From contig CAVUWX010000002.1 in NCBI GenBank assembly GCA_963745205.1, positions 1 to 64,000 of the forward strand: DNA of 64,000 bases, read 5' to 3'. This DNA is from Hyphomicrobium_A sp963745205. Its GTDB lineage: Bacteria; Pseudomonadota; Alphaproteobacteria; Rhizobiales; Hyphomicrobiaceae. The notes below the pieces were generated by a model that was given only the letters and a program-made list of their open reading frames with translations, had not been told where the DNA came from and did no database searches. Numbering within the stretch: position 1 is the first letter of the stretch; every line of letters starts with the position of its first letter. Shown piece by piece: positions 28,890 through 38,639 of the stretch. The position numbers and the translations under genes are program-made.

Positions 28890-29241
28890 CTATCGGTTCC
28901 ACAGTGGTGAAGGGTCAGGCCGGCCTGAGCGAGCACCACGATTGCAGCGATTGTGCGCCGCAACTAGTACCCGAAGTTGGCCTCGGAAAGGCACGCTCAT
29001 GCTTAAGAGCTGTCTAAGTGTATAGCGAATTCGACCCATATAGAAACGAGAGTAGCGGTCGGCCACTCACGCAGCTTTAACAGATAGGGGTTCACAACAG
29101 AGTTAAGAAGCGGTTTTGAGCAACGGAGCGCAAGACTTGGTTCGACGGAGGTTACTCGTTATTTAATGGCTCCGACCAGCTTTTGCCGCTTTCAAAGACT
29201 AATGCCGACACGATGTCTGACACAACATTGGCGATACCACC
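28890..29241. other. Intergenic region, AT-rich
   Basis: These 352 bases separate the divergent DevCAB operon and DUF2147 gene. The sequence is clearly richer in A/T than its neighbours, as expected for promoters, but I see no repeat, RNA gene or well-formed operator in it. Confidence 0.45.
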
Positions 29242-30003
29242 ATGCGTCATGATCATCCTTCTTTGCGCTCCCGATTTCCCTTGCTTTTCATAGGGGTCTC
29301 CGGGCTTCTCATCTCAGCGACACTGGGCTTGAGCTCATCCGCGCCAGCCGCCGGCGGCGCCAACGAGCAGGGCCTCTGGTACAGCGACTCCGGAAAAGGA
29401 GCCGTCGAAATACGCCCATGCGGCACCAACGGCCGCGACGCCAACAAGCTGTGCGGGTTCATCGTCTGGCTCAAGAGCCCGAACGGCAAGAACGGCCAGC
29501 CGCTCACTGACGGCTACAATTCGGATCCGTCGAAGCGCCATAGGCCGATTTGCGGGCTTCCCGTCCTTGGCTCCCTCCAGCGCGTGTCGGAAGGCGGATA
29601 CGATAACGGCTGGGTTTATGACCCTGAGCAGGGGCAGGCGTTCGATGCCGCCATCCAACTCCATTCCACCGACCGGCTGATCCTCACCGGCTACAAGGGC
29701 GTCAAGTTCTTCAGCAAGTCGTTCGTCTGGAAACGAGCGCCGGCCGATCTGCCACGTTGCACGGGAACCACCGCACGTGACGTGAAGGGTACAGCCGGCG
29801 CAATGCAGCCAGAAGCCCCGGCGAAGGCGAAACTTGCGACGGCGCCGGCGCAGCCGGCAGCGGTTGTCCCAGGCGCCAACGTCGCCGCCGTCACCGCCGA
29901 GCAAGCACCCGGGGCGACGGTCGCCCGGGCCTCGGCGCCGGCAGACGTCTTGACACCGCCCCGTCCCGTTCCGGCAGTGAGGCCACGCGCGCCGATCGAA
30001 TAA
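29242..30003 (+). CDS. DUF2147 family exported protein
   Basis: A 253-residue protein with a signal peptide (hydrophobic core about 13-37). The DUF2147 domain follows at about 45-170: GLWYSDSGKGAVEIRPCG, then LCGFIVWLKSPN and GWVYDPEQGQAFDAAIQL. DUF2147 proteins are small lipocalin-like periplasmic proteins of unknown role. After the domain comes about 80 residues of Ala/Pro/Val-rich low-complexity sequence, an extension not needed for the fold. It is a single gene with its own promoter region upstream. Confidence 0.9.
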   Translation: MRHDHPSLRSRFPLLFIGVSGLLISATLGLSSSAPAAGGANEQGLWYSDSGKGAVEIRPCGTNGRDANKLCGFIVWLKSPNGKNGQPLTDGYNSDPSKRHRPICGLPVLGSLQRVSEGGYDNGWVYDPEQGQAFDAAIQLHSTDRLILTGYKGVKFFSKSFVWKRAPADLPRCTGTTARDVKGTAGAMQPEAPAKAKLATAPAQPAAVVPGANVAAVTAEQAPGATVARASAPADVLTPPRPVPAVRPRAPIE

Positions 30004-30053
30004 GCGAGCGGCGCGCGGACCCAGTTTTCGGCGGCTTAGATTTGCGCGTCAGC

Positions 30054-31004
30054 TCAGGTTGCGCTTCGCCCTTGGCCCTGATGTTGGGCCTGATGATGGC
30101 CTGGGGCCTGCTGCTCTGATCTTGCCGACGACGACGCGCTTTCGCGGGCGTCCTCGCGACCCCTCGTCAGCCGCGCGACGAAATCCTTCACGCGGTCGAC
30201 CACGATGGGCCGCTGCCGATCGAGCGTCACCATGTGATAGCTGTCGTCGAGAATGTGGACTTCGACAAGGCCCGCGAGCTTGCGCTGCAGCAACAGCGAG
30301 TTTTTGAGGTCGCTCTGGTCGTCGTGACGGGGGTGGAACACGAGCGCGTGCTGCTTCACCTGGCTCAGAAGCGGCTTGACCCCGCGCACGAGCTTGCGGA
30401 ACTCGAGAACGAGACCGCCCCCGCGTCCGAACAGGTCCTCGATTGCTTCGCTGCCGTTCTGAAGGCTGTCGAGGATGAAGTTGCGCAACCGCTCGTCCTT
30501 GATGCCGAGCGGCATGCGCGCCCGGAAGCGGAAGAACCGCGCGGCCCACTTGTGGTTGATGAACTTGAAGAGCGAGAAGTGCCACGGGATCGCCCAGCCG
30601 TTCGGCCAGAACGTCGGCGAGAACAGCATGAGCCCGTGAACCTGCTCGGGCCGCAGCGCCGCGAGCCGCAGCGCCAACATCGATCCTGCCGAGATGCCGC
30701 CGACGATCACGGTGTCGCACTGCTGCGCGACCTCGTCGTGCGCCGCCTCCACCGCCTCATACCAGTCCTGCCAGGTCGACAGGCCAGAGACGTCGGTCCC
30801 GCCGGCTAGCCCCGGCAGAAGCGGACAGTAGACCGTGTACCCGCTTTGGCCGAGCGCATGAGCGACGAACTTAAGCTCGATCGGTGAACCCCCGAGGCTA
30901 TGGACGAGCAACACACCGTTACGTCCGCCCGGAACGAAAATGCTACCCCACGCTGTCTTCATTTTCTCACTGTTTTTCATCTTCGTAGCTGAACTCACTG
31001 GCAT
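30054..31004 (-). CDS. Alpha/beta hydrolase (carboxylesterase/lysophospholipase-like)
   Basis: The hydrolase fold starts at GVLLVHSLGGSP (oxyanion region). The nucleophile serine is in GGISAGSML (GxSxG), the acid follows in FHPRHDDQS and the histidine in DDSYHMVTLD, so the triad is complete. It resembles carboxylesterases that cleave short or medium acyl esters; the substrate is unknown. The start is uncertain: ATG 31004 (MPVSSATK), ATG 30980 or ATG 30965 are all possible and none has a strong ribosome site. The C-terminal 35 residues are Ser/Gln/His-rich. Confidence 0.82.
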   Translation of the reverse strand: MPVSSATKMKNSEKMKTAWGSIFVPGGRNGVLLVHSLGGSPIELKFVAHALGQSGYTVYCPLLPGLAGGTDVSGLSTWQDWYEAVEAAHDEVAQQCDTVIVGGISAGSMLALRLAALRPEQVHGLMLFSPTFWPNGWAIPWHFSLFKFINHKWAARFFRFRARMPLGIKDERLRNFILDSLQNGSEAIEDLFGRGGGLVLEFRKLVRGVKPLLSQVKQHALVFHPRHDDQSDLKNSLLLQRKLAGLVEVHILDDSYHMVTLDRQRPIVVDRVKDFVARLTRGREDARESASSSARSEQQAPGHHQAQHQGQGRSAT

Positions 31005-31807
31005 TCTGAACGAAGAAGTTTCCCTGCGGTCGACGCGGAGCCGGTCCCTCCGGTCCGCGTAGACTCGAGTGTTAGGTACCAACCCTCTTTTTTTCGTTTC
31101 CTCGGGCAGGCTTCGAGACAAGGCTCGAAGCCCTTATGATTGTATCTGCGCGTCGGCTGGTCGGTCGTGTCTGGGAGACACGAAAAGGGGAATTGCTTCA
31201 CTGGCCGGAACCCGCTCGGGAGGCGATAGGGCACCTTGCCGCATACTGAAGCGATACGTCGCTGCGAGCCCTCGGTTCCGTCCATATTCGTCGCTGCTTC
31301 GGTCCAAACCTTCTGAACCGCACACGCCAGCAGCAACGGCGGCCGGCTTCTGGCGGTAGTATTCGGCGAGACCATGGCGGGCGCCCAGAAAATTATCCCC
31401 CGAGGTTCGCGCGTTGTCGTAATCCGAGCCAAGTGCAATCACCTTTACCTCATAACGATACATCGCTCAGCGGCCGAACGCATTGAAATAACGCACCTTC
31501 CTTCTCCGTCGCGCGATCTTGTTATTTTTACTAGATTTTCGCCCGCGGCAAATTGGTGCGCTGCAGTCTTCGTTAATAGGAAGCGACCTCGGGCGTGCAA
31601 GGGCAAAAGCGATATACCGGGATCAAGGAAGTCGCACCCCCCGGCCTGCCCACCAGACGGTGGTTGGAGCCGGCCCCAACCTGCGTCGTAGCGATTCCCT
31701 TGAGTGGTCCACTCAGCGATCGCCCGTCGCGCTCCTTAAAATCGCGCGCAATCCTCGCGTCCGCCACGCTCACAGCGCATTCGACACCATAGTATCGAAA
31801 TGATTAG
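31005..31807. other. Intergenic region of about 800 bases
   Basis: No gene can be supported here. A minus-strand open frame at 31134-31463 (109 codons, MYRYEVKVIALG at its start) has weak protein-like composition but no ribosome site and no recognisable family. The stretch around 31440-31600 is AT-rich and may hold promoters for the divergent genes on either side. Confidence 0.4.
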
Positions 31808-33631
31808 ATGGGCCTCCAGCCCGAAGGAGGATGGGCCTCGTTGATCGCTCGCTTGCGTTCCCTCATCTCCTGCGTCGTGGCGTTCTCGCTCACTCTGAGC
31901 CACATCCCAGCCGCTGCCGATCCGCTATCGAAGGCCGACTACGAGGCCTGTCAGGCACGCGATGAGGCGGCGTTCCGCACGGCCGTCGAGGCGATTTCCG
32001 TGCGCGCACTCAAAGCCGGCATCGCCAACGTCGACTACCGCGCGGTTGTCGGTGACGCATGGCGCCGCGGCGGCCTCGACGACATCATCGACAAGCGCGT
32101 CGACAGGGCGGTGGACGAGGTAGCCCAGGAGACGAGCTGGGCGAACCTGATGCAATCGCTCGCCAACCAGCAGAAGGCGCAGGAACTCGCGGTCGCCGTC
32201 GCCGAGCGCGTCTATCGCTCGGATCAAGTGAAGGGCGCGCTCGAGGAACTCGCCGTCGCGGTCGGCAACGAGGTCGGTAAGCAGATTGAATTTGCTGGCC
32301 AGGATGCGACCGAGCCGACGCTTGCCTGCCTCAAGGCGTTCGTCGGCGCGCGCTATGGCACGACGGTAGCGCGCGCCGCCAGCGGAGACGCTAGCAAGCA
32401 GTTCTCCGTCGACGCCGGCAAGACCGCAGCCGAGATCTCGCCGGGCGCGGTGTTGCGCGAATCAAGCGGCGGCATCGCCGGCGCCGCCATTCTCTTGATG
32501 CGCCGCCAACTCGCCAACATGGCAGAGCGCGTCGGGCAGCGCCTCGTCGGCTCGGTGCTTGCCCGCGTCGTCTCGACGGTCGCCGGCGGCATTGGCGTCG
32601 TGCTCATCGCCAAGGATATCTGGGACCTGCGCCACGGCGTGCTGCCGATCATCGCGACCGAGATGAAGTCGAAGCAAAACAAGGACAAGGTCCAGGACGA
32701 GCTCGCACGCACGTTCTCCGAGCAGATCTCAAGCCACGTACAGGAAATCGCGGCGGCCACGGCGGGGCGCGTGGTCGATATCTGGCGCGACTTCCGCAGC
32801 GCACATGCCCAGGCGCTCGATCTGGCTGAACACAACGAGCGCTTCAAGACCTTCCTCGATTCCCTCAAACCCGAGGCGTTGCCGCGTCTCGACGAGGTCG
32901 TCTCGCTCATACGTGGTGCGGAAGGGGAGGCCGGCCTTTTGAAGCGCCTCGACGACGGCACCCTCAACCAAGCCGTGAACGTGCTACCGCTTCCGGCCAT
33001 GGAGATCGCGCGCGAGACCCGGTCCATCGATACGGCCCTCAAGTGGAACGCGCTCGCCGGCGACCAGTTACCGAAGGTCGTGGAGCTCAGCCTCTACCGG
33101 CGCACATCTCCCGATAGCCTGACGAAAGCCACGCTCGACCGCATCATTGGCCTCGACGACCGGCTCGCCATCCAGCGGCTGACGGGCATCGACCCCGCCG
33201 CGCGCGATACGCTGTTCGAGCTCGATGACAACGATTTGAAGAGCCTCGCGCACAGCCTCACCGAGACAGAGCTTGCGACGCTGTCGCGCTATCTGACTGG
33301 CCTTGGCAAAGAGCCGCGCGAGCGCGTCCTGCGCGCCGTCGCCGCCAATCCCGCACTGATGCAGTCCCTGGCCTCCGACCGCGTGCGCGTCGCGGTAGTG
33401 GCAAGCGCCGATCAATCGGCCGCGGTCGGCATGATGCTGCGCGTGAACGCCGGTCTCGATCCGGCCGTCATCATGGATGATGTGCGCCTCGTCACCGACG
33501 GGCGCGTCAGCCCCGTGCTAATCTGGGAGAAGCACCCAATCGCCGTCTTAACGGGGTTGGGGCTGCTCCTCATGGTGCTGCTGATGCTGCGCCGGCTGTT
33601 CTTCCCCCGGCGGCGACCGGCAACCGCCTAG
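31808..33631 (+). CDS. Large envelope protein of unknown function
   Basis: A 607-residue protein I cannot assign to a family. It has a signal peptide (hydrophobic core about 20-33, ending near PAAADP), then long, strongly charged helical sequence. A short Gly/Val-rich hydrophobic stretch lies near 250-272 (VVSTVAGGIGVVLIAKDIW), and there is one C-terminal membrane helix (about 577-597) followed by a basic RRLFFPRRRPATA tail. This topology places most of the protein in the periplasm, anchored at its C-terminus. No catalytic motif is visible. The gene stands alone, with typical chromosomal codon use. Confidence 0.8.
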   Translation: MGLQPEGGWASLIARLRSLISCVVAFSLTLSHIPAAADPLSKADYEACQARDEAAFRTAVEAISVRALKAGIANVDYRAVVGDAWRRGGLDDIIDKRVDRAVDEVAQETSWANLMQSLANQQKAQELAVAVAERVYRSDQVKGALEELAVAVGNEVGKQIEFAGQDATEPTLACLKAFVGARYGTTVARAASGDASKQFSVDAGKTAAEISPGAVLRESSGGIAGAAILLMRRQLANMAERVGQRLVGSVLARVVSTVAGGIGVVLIAKDIWDLRHGVLPIIATEMKSKQNKDKVQDELARTFSEQISSHVQEIAAATAGRVVDIWRDFRSAHAQALDLAEHNERFKTFLDSLKPEALPRLDEVVSLIRGAEGEAGLLKRLDDGTLNQAVNVLPLPAMEIARETRSIDTALKWNALAGDQLPKVVELSLYRRTSPDSLTKATLDRIIGLDDRLAIQRLTGIDPAARDTLFELDDNDLKSLAHSLTETELATLSRYLTGLGKEPRERVLRAVAANPALMQSLASDRVRVAVVASADQSAAVGMMLRVNAGLDPAVIMDDVRLVTDGRVSPVLIWEKHPIAVLTGLGLLLMVLLMLRRLFFPRRRPATA

Positions 33632-33796
33632 GGCCCTTTACTGCTGGCGTTTTCCCCACCGTCCGCAGCAAAGCGCCGCGCCCGGCGTGCCATCGGGATT
33701 TGGCCCTGCTATAAGCCGACGGGGCCTTCCGAATCGGGGTGTTACCGGCGAGGCCTCAAGCCGCTGCAGTGCGGGACATCGAGGGGAGTGGGAAAA

Positions 33797-33973
33797 ATGG
33801 GTCTCAAAGCGCCTGGCATTCTGACGTTCATGGTGTCGATCATTCTGACCGTCACTGTGCTGATCATGAAATTATTCGGTGCTCAGATCCCCTTCCTCAA
33901 CGGCAATGAGTTCTGGGCGCTGTTACTGGCGCAAGTGATCCTTGTGCTCGGTTGCGTGTTGCGCGGACTTTAG
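33797..33973 (+). CDS. Small two-helix membrane protein
   Basis: A 58-residue protein (MGLKAPGILTFMVSIILTVTV at its start, split here from the rest) with two membrane segments at about 9-28 and 40-57, joined by FGAQIPFLNGNEF. GGGGAG lies about 9 bases before ATG 33797, so this start is preferred over a GTG at 33788. Function unknown. Confidence 0.7.
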   Translation: MGLKAPGILTFMVSIILTVTVLIMKLFGAQIPFLNGNEFWALLLAQVILVLGCVLRGL

Positions 33974-34057
33974 GCAGCCGCAATTCGCTGTGCCCTTGTG
34001 TCGCGCGGCACCTAGCGCCCTGGTTCGAAAGGGCGCGATGAGGACCTATTCCCCGAC

Positions 34058-34246
34058 ATGAGATGGAGATTCGGCAAATCGGATTCGTACGCTGACCGCG
34101 TGCGTCGCTCGTCGCGCGAAATTATCATCGCGTCGGCGCTCACGCTGGCTGCGCTCGCGTTTCTCGTCGCCGCCCTGTGGGGCGGAGCCGTCACCGGCAA
34201 GGCCAAGCTCGGCAGCGTCGCGTCCGAAGAAGAAAGCGTAAAATAG
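34058..34246 (+). CDS. Small single-helix membrane protein
   Basis: A 62-residue protein with a basic, serine-rich N-terminus (RWRFGKSDSYADRVRRSSRE), one membrane segment (about 23-45) and an acidic tail ending EEESVK. Function unknown. It lies between another small membrane gene and the convergent pabBC gene, and composition rather than homology supports it. Confidence 0.5.
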   Translation: MRWRFGKSDSYADRVRRSSREIIIASALTLAALAFLVAALWGGAVTGKAKLGSVASEEESVK

Positions 34247-34275
34247 TTCTAATTCGAGATTGTCTCGGGGCAGGC

Positions 34276-36123
34276 TCAACGCCAGATCCGCTCCCCGCGC
34301 ACCAGGCCGCGCACAGAGTTCCCCAGATAGACCGCATGCGCCGCTTCAAGATCGTCGAGCGTCAGCGCCGCTTCGCTCGCGCGGCCTGAGGCCATCAGCT
34401 CGGCGCGCAAAGTTCCTGCGAGCAAGCCAGAGCTGAGCGCCGGCGTGAGCAGACGTCCGTTCTGCTCGACGAAGATCGTTGTGCGGCTGCCTTCGGCGAG
34501 CTCGCCACGCTCGTTTAGGTAGATCACCTCGTCGGCCCCAGTGGTCTCCGCATAGTGCTGCCACTCCTTGTCGTACAACTCGCGCCGCGTCGTTTTGTGG
34601 AAGAGGAAGATGTCGGAGCTGTTGAGGCGGGTCGGAGAGACGACGAAGCGCATCACGGTCCCCGGGCTCGCTGGCGGAAGGGGGGTCGTCGTCACGGTCA
34701 CGGCGCCGCCCTCCGACAGCAACAGACGAACACGTAGGCGCTCCAGCTTTCCCTTCACCGCGTCAAGAAGTGCCCGGCGAACGGCGGCCTCATCAAAGTT
34801 AAAGCCGAAATAGCGCGCGGAGGTGCGCAGCCGCTCCATGTGGCGGTCTAAGAGCACGAGCGCACCACCCGCCTCGTAGAGCATCGTCTCGATCAGATCG
34901 AAGCGCTTCACCGGATCGGTGAGGAACTTCATCTTCAAGAGGCACTCCGCGTATTCCTTCGGCCCTTGCGAATCCCAGACGATGCCGGAGCCGATGCCCA
35001 TCTCGCCGGCTGCGTCACGGAACACGACCGCCGTGCGGATGGCGACGTTGAACAGCGCGCGCCCCCGCGGCGAGACGTGACCGATGGCACCGCAATAGAC
35101 CCCACGTGGCTCTGTCTCGAGCCCTGAGATCAGCTCCATCGCGCGTATCTTGGGGGCGCCGATGACCGAGCCCGGCGGGAAGATGCCTTTGAGCAGCTCC
35201 GCCATGCCAACGCCCTCTTTGAGGGTCGCGCGGATGCCCGAAGTCATCTGGTGAAGGGTCTGGAATGTCTCCACGGTGAACAGGTCGGTGACGCTGACGC
35301 TGCCAATCTCGGCGATGCGGCCGATGTCGTTGCGCATCAGATCGACGATCATCAGGTTCTCGGCGCGCTGCTTCACGTCGGTGGAAAGCTGGCGGCGCGC
35401 CTCCGCGTCGGCCTCGAGTGTGCCGGCACGCGGCGCCGTTCCCTTCATCGGCCGCGTCGACACGATGTGCCCCTCCTGCTCGATGAACAGCTCCGGCGAT
35501 GCCGAAAGCACGGTCACCTTTCCCGTGTCGACGATGCCGCCGTAGGCCACCCGCTGCTTCTGGCGCAGGTCGAGAAAGAACGTCAGCGGCGAACCCGACA
35601 GGCGGAAGCGCGCTTTGAACGTCAGGTTGAGCTGATAGATGTCGCCCGCGCGAATCTTCTCCTGCACCTGCTCGAAGCGCTCAAGGTAGGCGGCCTCGTC
35701 CCAGGCGAGCGTCACATCCGCGAAGTGGTAGGAGCCGCTGCGCGTGTGGGTCGCAAGCCAGTGCTCTACCTCTTTGCTCGTCATTTCGGCGGGCGACCTG
35801 TAGAGCCCGAGCCAGAGGAGCGGCACGTTGCGTCGCTTCGGCACGAGGCCCGCGAGCTTCGGCTCGAGCACGTATCCAAGCTCGTAGGCGAAGAAGCCCG
35901 CCGCGTGCAGGCCGTTCTTGACCGCGGCCTCGATCCGCGCGAGCGCCGCCGGCACCTCTTCGGGCGCTTCCGCGGCAACGATCTCTACAGGGTCAGAGAA
36001 CAGCAGCGACGGCGCACCGCCCCCCGAATTGTTGTCGAGCAGCACGAACGTCTCGGAAAGGCCGCCAAGCTCCTCCGGCCGGGGCTCAGAGGTGTCTGGG
36101 GTGCGGTCATCGCCTTCCGTCAT
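34276..36123 (-). CDS. pabB: Aminodeoxychorismate synthase component I fused to aminodeoxychorismate lyase (PabB-PabC)
   Basis: A 615-residue fusion making p-aminobenzoate for folate synthesis. Residues about 20-380 are the chorismate-binding PabB domain: GDIYQLNLTF, STRPMKGTAPR, DLMRNDIGRI, GSVIGAPKIRAMELIS and GIGSGIVWDS are all present. Residues about 390-610 are the PLP-dependent lyase PabC, with the PLP lysine in IFLFHKTTRRELYD and DEVIYLNERGELAEGSRT after it. The glutamine amidotransferase PabA is not in this window. Its ATG overlaps the stop of the upstream GT39 gene (ATGA), so the two are transcribed together. Confidence 0.95.
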   Translation of the reverse strand: MTEGDDRTPDTSEPRPEELGGLSETFVLLDNNSGGGAPSLLFSDPVEIVAAEAPEEVPAALARIEAAVKNGLHAAGFFAYELGYVLEPKLAGLVPKRRNVPLLWLGLYRSPAEMTSKEVEHWLATHTRSGSYHFADVTLAWDEAAYLERFEQVQEKIRAGDIYQLNLTFKARFRLSGSPLTFFLDLRQKQRVAYGGIVDTGKVTVLSASPELFIEQEGHIVSTRPMKGTAPRAGTLEADAEARRQLSTDVKQRAENLMIVDLMRNDIGRIAEIGSVSVTDLFTVETFQTLHQMTSGIRATLKEGVGMAELLKGIFPPGSVIGAPKIRAMELISGLETEPRGVYCGAIGHVSPRGRALFNVAIRTAVVFRDAAGEMGIGSGIVWDSQGPKEYAECLLKMKFLTDPVKRFDLIETMLYEAGGALVLLDRHMERLRTSARYFGFNFDEAAVRRALLDAVKGKLERLRVRLLLSEGGAVTVTTTPLPPASPGTVMRFVVSPTRLNSSDIFLFHKTTRRELYDKEWQHYAETTGADEVIYLNERGELAEGSRTTIFVEQNGRLLTPALSSGLLAGTLRAELMASGRASEAALTLDDLEAAHAVYLGNSVRGLVRGERIWR

Positions 36124-37610
36124 TGTGCCTTGTATCCCGAGAGCGTGTAGAAGGTCACCCGGCGGTGCGCATTGTTCCCGGCCGGCAGGTCGAGATCGGC
36201 GATCTGGTCGGCGCTCGCGAATGCGGCCGCGGCCGGGCCGGCGTCGGTTCCCTCTCGGACGAGCAGAAGGGGGCCGGTGGTCGCAGCGGTGAACGGGCGC
36301 GTGAGCTCGAAATGATCGTGCGGCGCACCCTTGCGCCAGGCAAGAACCGGCGTCGCCTCGGCGCGCATGTAGTAGAGCAGCTCCGCAGTCATTGCGCGAT
36401 CGTCGGAAAGGACGGCGGCGAAGGGGCGCCCAGCCTGGCGCGCTTTCACAAGCTCGGCCCGCACCGCCTGCGCGAGATCATGCCAGCCTAGCGTACGCGC
36501 GAACGGATCGCCCCCAACCGCGATCGGCATCCGCCCGGCCGTTGTCGTGCCCATTGAAATCAGTAGGAGCAGAGCGACGTTGATCGCGAACGAGGTCTTG
36601 AGCCAGCCCCATTCGGCGTCGCGGATCATGGTTGCGATCACCAGCAGCGCACCTGCTACGTAGGCGGGAGCGGCCCAGTTGGCGTGCGCGCGCGATATGA
36701 AGGCTTCGAGCGTGATCACGACGAGGATGGGGGCCGAGAACGCGAGCAGGTAGCGGTCCGGCTCCGACAGGAGCTGCTTCCACGCGCGCCACGCGATGAC
36801 GAGGTAGACCCCGAACAGGACGGGCCCGAACACGCCGAACTGCGAGCCTACGAACTCGAGCACCTTCAACGGATTGAACAGCGTGGCGCCGAAATTGGCG
36901 TTCTCAGCTGTGTGCGTAAAGGTCGCGAAACTGTTAGCGTAGTTCCAGGCGAGGTTCGGCACGATCAGCACGAGCCCGAGCGCCAGTGCCAGCCAGAGCC
37001 GGTAATCGCGCAGCACGCCGCGGCGTTCGGGCGTGAGGAACAGGTACACGGCCGCACACATAACGAACCACGCCATGGCGTACTTGGCGTTGAGCCCCAC
37101 CCCGAAGGCGAGGCCAAGCACGAGCGCCGGCCACGGCCTCTCCGTCTCGAAGAGCGCCGCAAAGCCGACGAGCGCGATCGCCCAGCATGCAAGCAGCGGC
37201 ACGTCGGTGGAGATCAGCCCCGCCGACAGCGAGACGCCGGGCAGTGTCGCGAACGCAAGTCCCGAGAGAGCGCCGACGCGCGCGTCATAGAGTCGGCGGC
37301 CGAGGACGAACACCGCGATTGCGGTCGCGGTGTGCACAAACGGCGAGGGCAGGCGCACGCAGGCTTCGCCGGGCCCGCAAACCTCGGTCGCGGCGCGAAT
37401 GAGCCAGGCGACGAGCGGGGGCTTGGAGAAATAGCCGAACGCCGGCTGCTCGCTCCACGCCCAGTACTGCGCCTCGTCGAAAAAGAGATCGGTGGCGTTC
37501 AAGTAGAGCGCGGCGAGGCGGACGCAGAGCAGCGCCGCGAGCCCGGCGATCAGAATCGCGGTCCACGGCGTTTCGCGGCTCGTTGAACTGAGACCGAGGG
37601 CTGATGACAT
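36120..37610 (-). CDS. Glycosyltransferase family 39 (ArnT/Rgt-like) membrane protein
   Basis: A 496-residue inner-membrane transferase with about 11-12 helices. The catalytic Asp-Glu pair of the first periplasmic loop is in LFFDEAQYWAW (D45, E46), followed by GYFSKPPLVAWLI. GT39-like proteins move sugars from polyprenyl-phosphate donors to lipid A or other envelope targets. ATG 37610 (MSSALGLSS) is favoured over a GTG at 37637. The divergent GT2 gene 168 bases away would make a polyprenyl-phosphate sugar donor, and a LAB_N protein follows that, so a lipid A glycosylation role is likely. Confidence 0.9.
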   Translation of the reverse strand: MSSALGLSSTSRETPWTAILIAGLAALLCVRLAALYLNATDLFFDEAQYWAWSEQPAFGYFSKPPLVAWLIRAATEVCGPGEACVRLPSPFVHTATAIAVFVLGRRLYDARVGALSGLAFATLPGVSLSAGLISTDVPLLACWAIALVGFAALFETERPWPALVLGLAFGVGLNAKYAMAWFVMCAAVYLFLTPERRGVLRDYRLWLALALGLVLIVPNLAWNYANSFATFTHTAENANFGATLFNPLKVLEFVGSQFGVFGPVLFGVYLVIAWRAWKQLLSEPDRYLLAFSAPILVVITLEAFISRAHANWAAPAYVAGALLVIATMIRDAEWGWLKTSFAINVALLLLISMGTTTAGRMPIAVGGDPFARTLGWHDLAQAVRAELVKARQAGRPFAAVLSDDRAMTAELLYYMRAEATPVLAWRKGAPHDHFELTRPFTAATTGPLLLVREGTDAGPAAAAFASADQIADLDLPAGNNAHRRVTFYTLSGYKAQ

Positions 37611-37777
37611 TGGGCTCGCGCTTCGCTGCGGCAACACTATCGGTTTTTAGGGCCTTATGCGTGCGTGGCGGCCTCGCTGGCGGCTCATTTACTAGGTTGG
37701 AAGACCGTCGTGAAGACTGGTAGTCTTCGAGCCGCGGAGCCTTTATGGACGGCTTGCCTGTGGGATAGGGGCACTTG

Positions 37778-38590
37778 ATGCGCGTCACCGTCGTAATTCC
37801 GGCGTTGAACGAGGCGGGCAACATCGGCAGGCTCGTCGAGGAGACGTATGCGACCGTGCCTCCCTCGCGGCTCGCCGAAGTGATCGTCGTCGACGACGCC
37901 AGCACGGATGCCACCGGAGCCGAGATAAAGGCCCTCATCGAAGGCGGCAACTGCGCCGGCCTGCGCTACCTGCGGCATGATCACCGCAGCGGCCAGAGCG
38001 CGGCGATGCGCTCCGGCATCCTGGCGGCGACGAGCCCCATCATCGCCACCATGGATGGCGACGGCCAGAACGATCCGCGCGACATCCTGCGCCTGCTCGA
38101 GGTGCTCGCCGCGCCGGGCAGTGACGGCCCGGCCCTTGTCGGCGGCGTACGCACCGAGCGCAAGGCCACAGGCTCCAAACGCTGGGCCTCGCGCGCCGCC
38201 AACTGGATCCGCGACAAGGTGCTGCAGGACGAGTGCCCCGACACCGGCTGCGGGATCAAGGTTTACTGGCGCGAGGTGTTCCTACGGCTGCCGTTCTTCA
38301 CCAGCATGCACCGCTACCTGCCAGCCCTGTTCCAGACTTACGGCCACGAGGTAGCCTACGTTCCCGTCAACGACCGGCCGCGGCAGGCGGGCATCTCCAA
38401 GTACAACAACCTCAATCGCGCCCTGGTCGGGCTTTACGACCTCGTCGGCGTCACCTGGCTGCGCAAGCGCACGAAGGTGCCAGGAATAGCTGAGCGGCAT
38501 CCCGAGACCGCCCAGGTGCGCGACCTTGCCGCGCGGTTGAAGCCCGTCAACGACGAAGGGGCGCGCTTGAGCGCCGGCGACAAAAGCTAG
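37778..38590 (+). CDS. Glycosyltransferase family 2 (polyprenyl-phosphate glycosyltransferase-like)
   Basis: A 270-residue cytosolic GT-A enzyme: VTVVIPALNEAGNIGRLVEE at the N-terminus (written here to its first twenty residues), VIVVDDASTDAT with the nucleotide-binding Asp pair, and MDGDGQNDP carrying the metal-binding DxD-like motif. No C-terminal membrane helices follow, so it is the soluble DPM1/ArnC type. It probably loads a sugar on polyprenyl phosphate for the GT39 protein encoded divergently. ATG 37778 has AGGGG upstream; the TTG three bases earlier is not needed. Confidence 0.92.
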   Translation: MRVTVVIPALNEAGNIGRLVEETYATVPPSRLAEVIVVDDASTDATGAEIKALIEGGNCAGLRYLRHDHRSGQSAAMRSGILAATSPIIATMDGDGQNDPRDILRLLEVLAAPGSDGPALVGGVRTERKATGSKRWASRAANWIRDKVLQDECPDTGCGIKVYWREVFLRLPFFTSMHRYLPALFQTYGHEVAYVPVNDRPRQAGISKYNNLNRALVGLYDLVGVTWLRKRTKVPGIAERHPETAQVRDLAARLKPVNDEGARLSAGDKS

Positions 38591-38639
38591 AAGCCGCGCA
38601 AGGGGGCCCGCCCGAGCGCCCAGAGGATCACGACAGACC

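Noticed and set aside
31134..31463. Minus-strand gene of 109 codons in the intergenic region
   Set aside because: No ribosome site, no recognisable domain and weak codon bias; not enough to support a gene.
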